Of a DNA stretch of 64,000 nucleotides, positions 1 to 13,000 are shown piece by piece (the first letter of the stretch is position 1; each line of letters starts with the position of its first letter). The stretch lies in NCBI RefSeq assembly GCF_028476545.1, contig NW_026733198.1, forward strand, positions 1 through 64,000, given 5' to 3'. The DNA is from Physella acuta. Taxonomy: Eukaryota > Mollusca > Gastropoda > Physidae. The notes under the pieces were generated by a model that saw nothing but the letters and a program-made list of their open reading frames with translations, was not told where the DNA came from and did no database searches. A program made the translations under genes and the position numbers.

Positions 1-165
1 CGGACCGCACCGGTTGACACCATTTAGGGGGGTGACACCAAGGCAAAAAAGAGCAAAATATATAGAGAAAAACTTGAGGGGGGGTGCAAATCGAAAGTTT
101 GAGGGGGGGGGGGGTGCAAATCGAAAATTTGAAAGTTTGTCCCCGGGAAGGTCGTTACGCCTCTG
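1..165. mobile_element. Truncated G-tract MITE (hAT-type end)
   Basis: Modules of the form GGGTGCAAATCGAAAGTTTGA are separated by runs of G. The stretch ends in GTCGTTACGCCTCTG at 165, the same right end as the complete elements at 34442-34706 and 47271-47465. The left end lies outside the window or is degraded, so no target-site duplication can be shown here. Confidence 0.6.
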
Positions 166-282
166 GGGGGTACACCATTAAATGTCGCAACGGCACCCGA
201 CCTCGCTACGCTACTGATTAGGACGGTGATAATGATATTTTGTAAGCAACCTCTTGAAGCTGAGCATCATTTCCACAACGTG

Positions 283-418
283 CTGAGTTTCTTCCAGTCT
301 ACCCCCCCCCCCACCCCCGAACAAAATGGAATTTATATAGAAAATGTATATTATTACCAGTGGTCGCCTCCACCCCCCGAAAATATCAACGGTAGATAAA
401 AGTATGAAAGAAACACTT
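283..418. mobile_element. Short MITE, GTTTCTTCCAG-end family
   Basis: A left end reading CTGAGTTTCTTCCAG and a right end reading AAAGAAACACTT enclose C-rich tracts and a TATAGAAAATG core. The same core recurs in the copies at 1665-1859 and 2758-2956. The flanks ACAACGTG (275-282) and CCAACGTG (419-426) match at seven of eight positions, as expected for an old hAT target-site duplication. Confidence 0.6.
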
Positions 419-426
419 CCAACGTG

Positions 427-1008
427 GTTTATGATCGTGCCATCATTCAGGTCACTTAAATTTAAAACATCGGTTTCTATTGACTTTATGTGTAAAAGAT
501 CTTTGCAATCGATTCTTGGTGTATCTCAGGTTTGAGAATGATCTCTTACATGCTACTAGGGTAGACGATAGTCATATTTTAGGCTACGTGCATTAAACAG
601 ATGTTTGACCAAATATGTTGTAGCCTATATTTATGCAAACCGGAAAATAACAAAACAGGTTATTTTTTGTGCAAAATTTGCATTTTATAATTTCCTCACT
701 TTTATCCACAGCAACTGGGATTTTGCAGAGCTATGTGGCAAATATTTAGCAATTTAGTAGTTAACATTACTTCTTGTACCGCAGTTGGCATGCACATCTC
801 TAGATTCTGGACATAAGCCGTGTATTTTTTTTAGTCAGTATAGATCAGCCAATCGCCAGCTAAAGTGGGAAATGGCCAGCCAAAGCGTGAACTAGCCAGC
901 CAAGATTTCCTCACATTGACCGACCAATGTCTTATTTATTTTTAAGTTGAAACTGGGCCAGCCAGTTCACGAAATGATGTAAAGCGATCTGCCAAAATTA
1001 GGATAAGA
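427..1008. other. Non-coding, no gene seen
   Basis: No open frame with codon structure or splice context was found on either strand. A weak local repetition of GCCAGC (about 855-905) is the only pattern noticed. Confidence 0.5.
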
Positions 1009-2565
1009 GGGTCATCCATAAATGACGTCACGCTTTTTTTTGACGATTTTTACCTACCCCCCCCCCCCCCTCCCCGATGAACGGAAAAAAGTCACAGGAA
1101 AAAAAAAACAGAAAAAAAGTCAGTTTTTGCTAGGAAAAAAAGTCACAGAAAAAGTCAAAATGGAAAATATTTATCGGAAAAAAAGTCACAGAAAAAAGTA
1201 ACAAAAATATATTTAGAAATATTTTGATTTATTTGTTAAGAATTGTAAAATTTTGTATGTTTATTGTTGTGGGTTGTATTTTTTATAGCATAAATTATTT
1301 ATAGACGTTAAAAGCATTATGGTTTATATCAATTGTAAGTAAAAATACTCTAATTTACACAACAATCTCAACTTTTGTTACGTATTTAGTCAAATACGCG
1401 GTAGAAAAGTTAATTCTAAAAGAAATTTAGGCGCAACATGTTTTGCATATGTTTTGCCATGGCTATTCTCTGGTCGGTCTCTCCTCAATAGGCATTGTCC
1501 GAACATATTTTGTGTTGGTGACGTTTTGTGTCAATGACAGCCTTTGAACCTTGTCGGCCTCTCTGTTTGGATCTTAAGTTTTGTTATGTAATGAGCATGA
1601 TAAATGTGGGCAGTAAAGGTGGTTGAACTAAACATAACTATTGTTGCGATGAGCAGAGGGCAGCCAGTGTTTCTTCCAGACTTTTTTCTCCGTGGGGGAG
1701 GGGGGCGGTAGACTTTCTTCGGGGGGGGGGGGGGGGGCGGACACTGTTATATATATTTTCTATATAAATTATATAAATTTCATTTCGTTCGGGGGGGGGG
1801 GGCGGTAAAATTTTTTCGGGGGGGGGGGGGGGGGGGGGGTGTGCCTGGAAGAAACTCAGAGGGCAGCAAGTCAGATGAACTAAGCATTTCACTGTAATTT
1901 AATGTTGGTATTTAAAAAAAAAACACGATGAAAACCGTGGACTTTGGCGCACTCTATTAAATGCTAGTAATATTATGTTTAACATAATTACAATCTACAT
2001 ACTTCACACTAGATAATTTTAGATGAATTATAAAAATTACTATTCTTATACACCCTACACACATTACATTTCATTAATCCTAAATTAATTTGCACTCTCT
2101 AAATATTTGATACATAAAAGTATTGACAAATTTCATGCAAATATATATTTGTGACTTTTTAATTTGACTTTTTTTCCTGTGACTATTTTTCCTGTGACAT
2201 TTTTTCTACAATCCCCTCCTCTCCGTCACACATCGTCACAAAAAGACAGACCCCCCCTACCTAAAATGACGTCACATCTCAGCCTACTATCCCCTCAAAA
2301 TTGCAGTTGAATTTTTTTAAAAAACATCAATACATTTCCAAAGATCTTGTCTGAACTCTGCCAACATAGAGTATTTTAAACAATTCCTATTACGAATTTT
2401 AAAAAAAGTTTTCTAAAACGCGAAATAACGTCAAAAATTTGTTTTCTAAAATTGCTTTTTTATAATGCAAAAATGTGATGTCGCATCATCTGACCCCCCC
2501 CCCCTCCTCACAAAATTAGGGACCCCCTCCCCACTACGAGTGTGACGTCATTTATGGACGACCCC
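1009..2565. mobile_element. Non-autonomous DNA transposon with long inverted ends
   Basis: The left end GGGTCATCCATAAATGACGT and the right end, whose complement begins GGGGTCGTCCATAAATGACG, form terminal inverted repeats. Subterminal GTCACAGGAAAAA modules (about 1090-1200) are mirrored by TTTTTCCTGTGAC (about 2170-2200), so the inverted arms extend about 200 bp. The element is flanked by TAAGA at 1004-1008 and 2566-2570. There is no transposase reading frame. A second MITE is nested inside it (1665-1859). The superfamily is not assigned. Confidence 0.7.
1665..1859. mobile_element. hAT-type MITE nested in a larger element
   Basis: It starts CAGTGTTTCTTCCAGAC and ends CTGGAAGAAACTCAG. A perfect 8-bp target-site duplication AGGGCAGC lies at 1657-1664 and 1860-1867. 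The inside holds several G runs and the shared AT-rich core. The 8-bp duplication and CAG-type terminus are the usual hAT signature; the assignment is by these features only. Confidence 0.8.
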
Positions 2566-2757
2566 TAAGAAGGTGATGCAGTTGCATCGATAATCGAGTG
2601 TAGCCCATTTCCTTTTAGGAGTAAAAAAAACTAGTGTGAAACATGTATTTTGTGTGCAGGGTGTTCCAAAAGTTCCTCACAACTTAGACTACATTGGTTG
2701 TTGGTAGTGGGTTTTCTTTCAAAATCAACTAGTGCCAATGTGAGGAGCAGATTCTCC

Positions 2758-2956
2758 CAGAGTTTCTTCCAGGCATCTCTTCGGGGGGGGGGGGGGGGGG
2801 GGGCGAAATTTTTTTTACCGCCCCCCCCCCCCCCCCCCTTCCGAACGAAATTTATATAATTTATATAGAAAAAATATATACTTTTAACAGTGTCCGCCAC
2901 TCCGAAGAAAGCCTACCCCCCCCCCCCCCCGAGAAAAAAGTCTAGAAGAAACACAG
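2758..2956. mobile_element. hAT-type MITE, GTTTCTTCCAG-end family
   Basis: The left end is CAGAGTTTCTTCCAG and the right end is CTAGAAGAAACACAG. Flanking GATTCTCC (2750-2757) and GATTTTCC (2957-2964) match at seven of eight bases. The interior has a G run followed by a C run and the same AT-rich core as the copy at 1665-1859. Reading frames through the G and C runs are not genes. Confidence 0.78.
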
Positions 2957-2964
2957 GATTTTCC

Positions 2965-3484
2965 TCAAAAACTCAGTTCTAGAAGACACTCCTGTGAGAT
3001 CACAAAGTTCTATTGCTATCTAGCTTGTAGAATGCACCCTGTGTTCACGTCATTGGCAGGAAGTTTCATGGATAACCATGACTACCGTCTGGTAGAGGGA
3101 TGTGTACATTGTGTACAACTTTGGTCCTTTGAGTTTGCAAATTAACAAGAGCTGCTCACCTCCTTCTTCTAATTTGTTTATTATCACCTTGTGTAGCCTA
3201 GTTTTCCCCTACTTGATGTAAATGTGTGCAACTCAAGGAAACTAAATGGAAAAATTCAATTTTACACAACTGGGCGTGAAGGGAGGGAAAAAGTATTACT
3301 GAAAAAATAGTCACCTGAAAGGTTAATTAATCAGCAATTTGTTTTTAATATTACAGCACTGATTCTGGAGGGGGGGGGAGGGGCGGGGACACTAGGAGAG
3401 AGAAACAAGATATCAAGGTCAGGGTACACAACAGGAAAAGCACTGATAAATACCAAAAGGAAACAGCACATTTTATAATCATTC
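2965..3484. other. Non-coding stretch
   Basis: This lies beyond the predicted 3' end of the minus-strand FASTKD1-like gene. It holds a short G-rich tract near 3370 and no recognisable exon. Confidence 0.4.
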
Positions 3485-3490
3485 TTTATT
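3485..3490 (-). promoter_or_regulatory. Candidate poly(A) signal of the FASTKD1-like gene
   Basis: AATAAA on the minus strand lies about 510 bp past the stop codon. Alternative AATAAA copies occur closer, at 3609-3614 and 3914-3919, so several 3'UTR lengths are possible. Confidence 0.4.
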
Positions 3491-4001
3491 AATGCATCAC
3501 ATCAGATCATAACAATAACAAACCTTGATCCACGTCAATAAAGAGTCTGTCTTTATAAAATTTTACTGCATCACATCACAACAAATCTACCTACAGGGAA
3601 ACTATAAATTTATTCATTTAAAAAAAAAAAAAAAAGTCTGTTAGTGGTATAGGGTGTCAAGTAATAGGGAAGACTTCTTGTTAATAGTGCACTCACCCAC
3701 CTTCCAATTAAAAATATTTCTTTACACTACATGAAAAATAATACATTAATTTCACACATACAAAGCTAGTCCACTGTTATCTTCTTATGCTTTCATCTAA
3801 CATTTTACTACACAACAATACTGTTAACATTGGGCTTCCATAATTATAATCTCAGGTTTTCACAAGCTAGGCATTAGATCATCATGTTCTTATAGATGCA
3901 TTTTGGCAACTCTTTTATTTATTTCAATATCTGAAAGCCAGGTAAACTGGAATAACTAATGCTGAATTACATTTTTAAAATATTCTCAGCAATAGTCAAC
4001 A

Positions 4002-7000
4002 TCATTGTAAGGGAGGTAAGAGCTGAAATTTTACAACTGAATTGATTTTCTCCCTTATGTAGTTGTCCAGATTCTTTTCACTGTGAAGTTCCATGGATAA
4101 CAAGTCTTTATGAGAAATCTGAAGGTGTAAGAAATAAAGGTACTGCATAACCTTGTAGGATACATTAATATCATATTTTTAAGTTCGCGAAAAACAATAC
4201 TCTTTTACTTTACATTGTGATGAATACTCAAAATGCGTCTGGTAATTAGTAATCATTTTCAAAAGACCTAATTATCCAAAGTAAGAAGTAGATAGTATTG
4301 ATTATAATGCAAGGTCAGGAAGTGTTATTTATTATTTTTAATATAACATATACAAATGTTACGACTTACTACCCCAATGTTATATTAAATACTGCCCCAT
4401 CTAACAAAAATAATATTTACCTCATCCAACCCCCACCTACCAAAATGACAATTGACCTTTGCCCTCCCTACAACCCCACCCTAACCAAAATGACCTTTAC
4501 GCTCCCTACAACCCCACCCTAACCAAAGTGACCTTTACCCTTCCCACCCTACCAAAGTGACCTTTACCCTCCCTACAACCACACCCTAACCAAAGTGACC
4601 TTTACCCTCCCTACAACCCCACCCTAACCAAAGTGACCTTTACCCTTCCTACTACCTCATCCTACCAAAGTGACCTTTACCCTCCCTACAACCCCACCCT
4701 ACCAAAATGGCCTTTACCCTCCCTACAACCCCACCCTAACAAAGTGACCTTTACCCTCCCTACAAGCCCACCCTAACCAAAATGACCTTCACCCTCCCTA
4801 CAACCCCACCCTAACAAAGTGACCTTTACCCTCCCTACAACCCCACCCTAACCAAAATGACCTTCACCCTCCCTACAATCCCACCATAACAAAGTGACCT
4901 TTACCCTCCCTACAACCCCACCCTAACTGAAGTGACCTTTAACCTCCCTACAACCCCACCCTAACAAAGTGACCTTTACCCTTCCTACAACCCCACCCTA
5001 ACAAAGTGACCTTTACCCTCCCTACAACCCCAACCCACCAAAGTGACCTTACCATTATCACATAATATCCCAATATCTCCAGTTGGCGGATGGAACTCAA
5101 CCTGAATCCAGTGATGTGCTCATTATCCAAACAGAAATCACTTGGGGCAAGGTAGATCACTGCTATCCTGTGGAGAGAAGTATTTCAGAGTTACTCCTTG
5201 AGACAGAATTTAAAACAGAGCTGGAATCATTGTTTCACCCATAGCACTTGTTACATAAGTTGTGTTCAAGTCACATGTACATAATGACGTAATAGACAAC
5301 AAAAAAAAGTATGCCCCATTAAAAAAAAAATCATTAGTTATTAAATTTTAAATCTAATATTAATAAGTATTATTGCTGATGTTTGAAAAAATGTTTCTAG
5401 TTTTCAGATATTTTACTACTGTTCTAAAAGCAGCTGTATAGACAAAATACCAAGGGAGATAATTTCGTTACATGTTAATTTCAGGGGAGAAAATTCTAAC
5501 AATCTTCTGAAAATTGTTTAATTTTTATACATTTAGCTATACTATACCTTTCAACATTCAAGAGCCCATGTGGTTCTTGCAACACATCAGCTGGCTTAAC
5601 CAAAGTCTTGTTGGAGTCAAAGCACAGGAGAGCATCTATAAGGAGCACACACAAAATATTTTCCCCTTTACATGGGATTTATATATAAAGCTAGGCATGC
5701 TGCCCAGCTTCGCTTAGGCTTTCGAAAACATTGAGAATTTGAATGCTTAATTAATTCGCCCGACCTCAGGAGTTATGAAGAGGTTCCTCCGTGGACATTT
5801 TTTTTCGATTCATAGCTCATATAAGGCGCCGGTCAGTCGAGGTCAGTTTTGACCCCATCATCGTAGACTTTTCGGCCAACCAGCCCCCATGTTCTGTCGC
5901 CCCAAGGCAAGATCCTGCCAAATTTGAAGCGCTTGCGGCGCCGGGAAGTGCCCTATCGGGCACCTGACAACTTTGCTTTATATATTATAGACATTAGCAA
6001 ATTGCATAGATAAACAAAGATTTCAATAAAGTAATTAAGCCCTGAAATACTTTAGTATAGAAATGTATTATTTGAATAGATTCTAGATCTAGGTAGGGTC
6101 TACATCTGTGTAAGTCTAGTTTTTCCGTAGATCTAGATCATCTAGATCTAGATGATCTAGAATCTCTAGATCTAGATGATCTAGAATCTCTAGATCTAGA
6201 TGATCTAGAATCTCTAGATCTAGATGATTTAGATGATCTAGAATCTCTAGATCTAGATGATCTAGAATATCTAGATCTAGAATCCTAATAGAATTTTTTT
6301 TTAAGTTTAGCCCGAGCAAAATAAAAAAAATAAAAAACCAAGTATGACTTGGTGTGTGTCAAACCCGCACCACCTGCGTGGTTTTAAGTACACTATCATC
6401 TCAGCTATTAAGGCATCTTACAAAACTCGGAGAATGAAAGACGTATTTTAAAATCTTAACTTAAGCGAATATGCCTATTCTTTCAAATTAATTTTTTTAT
6501 CCCAAATAAGCCAGTTCCAAACAAAGATTTTGTATAACATAATTAAGTCTTGAAATAGTTTAGTCCTAATATAGAAATTTATTTTTGGAATAGTTCTAGA
6601 GTAATTAGAGTCTAAATCTAGATCTTTGCGTCTACGTCTAGTTATTGCTTAGATTTAGATCTAGTCTAGATCTAGAATATCTAGATCTAGAATCCAAATA
6701 AATAAAATAAATTTTATGAGTTTAGGCCAGAAAAATTGTATTGTATACATTTCATAGTGTTCGTAGATCTAAATCAAATTTGAATGAAATAGTTCATTTC
6801 TTTTTATTCTAAACACAGCAGATGTCGTCATTAGTTAATGTATAAGCAATAGTGACGTCACAGTTTTATGCGTTCTTTTTCACATCTATTAATGCTTTTC
6901 CGATTGCATAAATAAAATTGTTTTTCTACATTCGAATACGCCTTTATTTTCTTCTTTAAATAAAATTGTGGTTATACATTTAAAACATCTAACATATTAT

Positions 7001-10000
7001 TTTCAACAAAAGTCAGTATAAAGTTCTCCATATATCGCTGACGTTTCTGACGTGATGTCCGGCGAAAATATTTTGCGGACAGACAGAGAGAGAGAGAGAA
7101 GAGCGCACATGGCCTTTTATATATTAGGATAATGAATTAAATTTAAAGAAATTAGTTATATCTTAAGCATTTTGTATAATATGGACATTGGATGAAGTTA
7201 ACACTTTAAAACAAAAACATATAACTAACAAACAAAAAAAATGAAATTAAAAGTGCAAGGGAGCAAAATAAAACAAGGTCCAGGTAATCCAATAAAAAAC
7301 ATGTTTAAAATATAGTCTGTGATGTAGTAATCTCAAGATTAACAATAGACTTTAAACCCTAAACAACAACAAAGTTCACAGTCACTGATTATTTTATCAG
7401 TCAATAAAATATTTGGTTTTGTTCAACATATATGAGGTAAAAAGGTGGAAACATAATGTTACTTCCACAGTGTATGGGGAAAGCTCACCAGTATCCAGAT
7501 GAAACACAGAAAAAAATGTACATCAAAGTAGAGTAATAATCTATAATCAAACAAAATTTACAGACCTATGTTGTGACCATACGGACTTGTGGTAGGAGAC
7601 TTGACAAACTCTTTTCCCTCACACACTCTGTGAAGACTGGCTATGATTTTTCCTTCCCTTACAACAGGAGCTTCTTCAACTTCTACAGAGACAAAAACAA
7701 AATGTCTGTTACATAGTCTGAATGAAGTGGGGGTCGGCGTGGTCGAGTCGGTAAAGCTCATGGTTGCTAAACCGAAAAGTCTCGAGTTCGAACCCTCGGG
7801 CAGATGAGACTCGTTAGCTGGGGACAGCCACTCTTCTAGGAGAGACAACTCCAAAATTAAACAACTGCTGCCTTGTAGTTTGTTCTTAGTTGGACAAAAG
7901 CTATGGAAGCAAATCCAAAAAAAAAGCAGGCTGAAATCGGAGTCAATGGCCTCAATGGCGCACAACCAGTTGAACGTACCGCTTAATTGTGTTGAAGGCG
8001 TGGTCGAGTCAGCAAAAAGCTCATGGTTGATAAATTCTAACAAAGTCTCGAGTTCAAACCCACTGGCAGATAAATCTCGATCCCCTTCAACACTAATAAT
8101 TAAGAACGAAGAAGAAGTCTGAATGAAAAGGTAAAAAGTGCACTTTTGGTAATCTTTTGAGTGACGTATATTATGTGATGTAGCAGAACACCATCCCTGT
8201 GAATGTGGTTTAAATATACAATTATTTAGGAATTCAGGTTTCAAAGTAACAAAGTACTGTGAATTAATTATGGTAAAACAAAAAAATAAAATAACCTCTG
8301 ACCTTTTGGTGTTAATAGTTTACTAAAGACTGGGAAGGACAGCTGTGGACATTCTATGGCAATACTAGAACTCAGCTCAATCAGGTGCGACCTTATCTTG
8401 TTGGCTTTTACAGTTGTTAATACTGAAAAATTGTCAAAATCATATCATCGAGGTGGAAGTTTTTTTTAAAAAAACCAATGACATAATAAATAAAAAATTC
8501 ACCATCTCTATATTTCAATTAAAAAAATCCTTGAGCCATGTAGAATGGCATGGTCATGTGGTAAAGCATGTATTGCTATCACAAAGGTTTGAAGTTAATT
8601 TTCCAGGTTAGAGCGCATATGATGTACAGGTGGCTGAGCAAGCAGTCGCTTCAAATGCCAAATTCAACTTAAGGGCTGAAAGACTGTTTTACTTACTAAT
8701 ATATTTACCACCCAGGTTTAAGCCCCCCACCATTTTTGCAATTACTATTAACACACGCCAGGTCACATTTGTTTCAGATTTTAGCTTTCTGGTACACATA
8801 TATGTAAATTTATGTTGTTTAGGATGTCATAAAAAGAGTGGTATCTATAATAAAAATTGGATCAACAGCATTAATTATAATTAAAAAGTCACTTTTCTTC
8901 AAGCATGTCTGAAAATAATGTCAACATCTAAACAACTAAATCATGTTACAACAAAAAAATTAAAATATTTTGGCTTACCTAACAAATCTTTCTCCAGTTC
9001 AGAAATAAAGTTCAGAGTAAAAACATTGCTGAGAAGGTCATCAAAATATATCCCCATGATTGAAAGACAGTAGATCAGTTCCAGCTAAAAAACAGAAATT
9101 ATAACTTTATATTTACAACCTCTTTTGAAATGCATATAATACAAGCAATTGTAAAAAAAAAAAAACCAAAAAAAAGTTCAGAAATTTAATATTTTTAGAA
9201 TCCATGTTATAAAAGTTGCAAATCAAAAGAATATGAAAATTACTTTTTGAGTTTAAGATTGCATTTCTATTGATCTTTATCAAGCCTAACTAAGTTATAA
9301 CCTAAAGTTACACTTCCAGAAGACAAACATTGATTGGCTGTACATCAACTCGGTGATATTCTGAAATCACACTTCATAAAAAGCTCACCACAGTAACTCA
9401 GCTAATACAGTTTTTAAATAAAATTCTTTTTTTTTAAAGCCACATAACCTAGAGCAGCCATTTATTTTGTGCGATAAAATGTAGGCGACTAAAGTGTTTT
9501 TGGCTTTTATAAAAAAATGGTGTTTAGTTACAGAAAATACTATTACATTAAATACATTCAACCTTACAATTTAAAGTCCGTCAAAAACCAAACAGTCAGG
9601 TTTTAATAACCATATTTATTTTAATAACATCACACCAGATTTAAAAAATATTTTATACATCATTTTGAGACTCCATTAGCACCATAATTATTTATTCATT
9701 TGTGGTTAATTTTAATACTGCACCTCCCTCCCCCCAATCCCCTTAATTGAATTATTTAAAAAAATCCTGACCAGACTCTAGCTTTATCTCTCCATTGTCA
9801 GTTCTCAAGTATGAATCCAGATCACCCTATTGATCATTTTTTAATTAATATTTTTATCTTCCCTTTTGTTAATGAATATGGTAACCTTAAAATTAATTTT
9901 TATTGACTTAAATATTTAATACCTAGATTTGAAATTTTTGCATTGTCGTCAGATTTGAATTAATATTGATGAAAAAGTAGGTCAAATTTGGGTAACAAGA

Positions 10001-13000
10001 TTTACACAAACCAACAAAGTCTCAGACATTGTAACCTAAGTAAAAGCTTCTTCTTTGTTCTTAATTTGTAGTATTGGAAGGGATTGAACCTTTTCTGCCA
10101 GAGGCAGAGGGTTCGAACTGGTGACTTTTAAAAATGTTAACAACCATGAGCTTTGCCGAATCGTCCACGCCTCCAACCCAATTAAGTTTACGTGTCAACT
10201 TGTTATGAGCCATTGACTCCGATTTCAGCCTGCTTTTCTTTTTGGATTTGTTTTCATAGCCTTTGTCCAACCAAGAACAAACTACAAGGCAGCAGTTGTG
10301 TGATTTTGGAGTTGTCTCTCCTAGAAGAGTGGCTGTCCACAGCTAACGAGCCTCATCTGCCCGAGAGTTCGAACTTGTGACTATTCGGTTTAGTAACCAT
10401 GAGCTTTACCGGCTCAACCACGTCGACCCCTAAGTAAAAGCTTATAAAATAGATTTCAGTTTAAAAAGTTATAGAAAATAAAACAAAAAGAACAAAGCAC
10501 TTTGATGATAACTTACAGGTTGTGTCTGCCCTGTAACAATTTGAGAATCTAATCTAAAACACAAAAGAGTGCTTAACCATTTCCAGGGAAAAAAACCAAT
10601 AGAAACAATGCATTTCAAACATTCCAACTATGTAAAAAAAATTCTTAGCTTGTTGCATCAAAGCTTTATTTTTGTAAATTTTGCTGCTCTGACCATATCT
10701 CTAAACCTACAAAATCCATGTTAAAATACTGTAGGTCAATCAAACTTCTGTAAAAAAAAAACAAAAAAAAAAAAAAAAACAACAAATAAATAAATAAAAA
10801 ACTATTTACTTGTATGTATTTAAAACCAAGGTCTTGTTGAAAAACTTGAGTCAAGAGCTTGTGGATCCACAGCTTGAAAGGATCTATGTTTTCTGGGGTG
10901 TATCCAGAATAACTCAGTGTTTTCAGTAGCTGAAGGCTTGGCAGGACAAAACATTTGGGGCAGTTCATTAGGAAGTTGATGAGGTTCTCAAACATTTCTT
11001 TCTGAATGAAGAAAAAGTTTAGTATAGGCTATTGAAATAAAACAAAGACAAGGTTTATGATAAGTTAGGCGTAAAGACAAGCTTCACATTTAGTTTTCAG
11101 ATACATGCTTAATCTCTACCATGACAGCCATAATAAAGATGCTAGACCAAGCATTTGGATGATGTGTCATTCTTTCTTGTGATATACGGTTGCTGGCCTT
11201 CTGTTAAACTCCCAACCACAAGGACCAGGGTGCTAGATTTTGTCAGAGTACACAAGCTGCCAAGCCACAGTAAGGCTCAAACAACAAAGGCCAGTTCATA
11301 ATCTAGATTTGAACTCGCTAAATGGTTGCTCAAAAATATAAAACAGGTCTTTAAAGAGCGACAAATGTTTTTATTAAAGAAAGTCAATAAGCTTATTTTC
11401 TTATTTTCAGTGCATTTTTAAGCTTATTATTATCATTAAGATTCTTATATATATTTTACTTTCCACTTTTTAGTAATTCATTCAATAAAGTTGACACCAC
11501 TTAGGCTACAGGTAACAAAATTGGCGGTAAACCTGATCAGTAGCTTGCAACCTCTAAAAGACAGTTATCTCCCCTTCCTAACATCCGTTGTTACAACCAG
11601 CCCTCATTGACTAACAGTTCATCATTGTAAATAGGCTGATTGAGTAATCAGTCGAGATTAATTTGGTTGTTATTTCTCTTTAATTACTGAGTGAAGCAAT
11701 CTTTATGTTAACCTTTTACTACTCATGTAGTAACTAATTAAATAAAAAATTAGATAATCTTGCATTGTTATCGTATTTCTCAAACCTTCCTAAATACCAT
11801 CAAATAATCAAGTTAGAGCAGCCTTACTAGTTAATATTCTCATTCTCTTTATTACTTTCTATCTATTACTTGTATGAAACGCAAGCACATTTGCTATTTA
11901 TCCTAAAATTGTGTGTGGCTTTAATGATTTTGCTAAATATTTTGTACATAAATATTTTATGACTTAAGTAAGAGCAGCTGAACACAATAATAATAGTATT
12001 TTTAACTCCAAATAGATGATTAAAAAAAAAATCACACATACGTGATAAAAATGAATTTTTTCTGTTGAAAGTTCTAGAATCCTCAGCACCTTGAGGACCT
12101 TGGTCTCATCCATGTCTGTGGTAAACTTATCCAGGTGCAGCACGAGGTCCTTCAGCAGATACAGCTTACCAGGCGGTATCAAGCTCAGGATTTTCAGGGA
12201 TGTCAGCGATTTGGGCAGGTGAGGTGAAGAGGTCAGGCGCTCATTGAAGATTGCTTTGGCTTTAGCTTGCATCAGCATGGTTCCTTGTTTCACTGTGTAG
12301 TGCTGACCGGGCTGGGTAGTTTCAACAGGAAAAAATCAAGTAAAATATAAATTAATTATAATAAAACACCTTGGTCGCATGATAGAGCTTACAATTGAAG
12401 GGCTCAGTGGAAAAAGTACTTAAGTGTATTTTGAGAGTTTTGAGAAAAATGAGTGCAAAGTTTTTAAATTGAAGCTGAAATACCAAAACAGCTGATGGAA
12501 AGTATTCGAATTATCTACTTCGGTACTTTTTCCATGGCCCAAATTTACAGGGATGGTTAAGGGGAGGTAATCAAATAATATACAGGTCTTAACTCATTTT
12601 TGAAAAAATGTAACTTTAGTGCTTTTTCCACTGAGCCCTTCAATTGCTAACCTGATAGTCTCGAGTTTGAATCCTGGATTAAAGTTGAGGTGAACCCAGC
12701 TCTAATGGGAGCCTCACTCACTTTAGGGAAACAAAGACAGTCGGGTGTAGTACTGACCACGCTATCCCCTCAAATGCTGACGTCAGTGAAACAGATGAAC
12801 TCTACTTAATTTGCCCCATTTTCTTGGGCACAGATGATAAATTAATTTAGATTTGTTGCAAACAACCCAACAACCACAACATACGGTGGTAAAACAATAG
12901 TTGTCCACTTTTCTACTTTTGAGAAAAAGGAAATCCATTTTTGGGTGATGTTAAAATTCTCAATACTGTGTCATAATTGTGTGTTTTTGCTTGCATAATG

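Noticed and set aside
7558-8244. 228-codon minus-strand frame
   Set aside because: It is real exon 7682-7566 read through into a SINE and intron. Only the exon part is coding.
10522-10558. A possible 37-bp exon of the FASTKD1-like gene (TTTTAG acceptor, CCT|GTAAGT donor)
   Set aside because: Including it breaks the phase. Exons 11001-10810 and 9084-8979 join in phase 0 without it.
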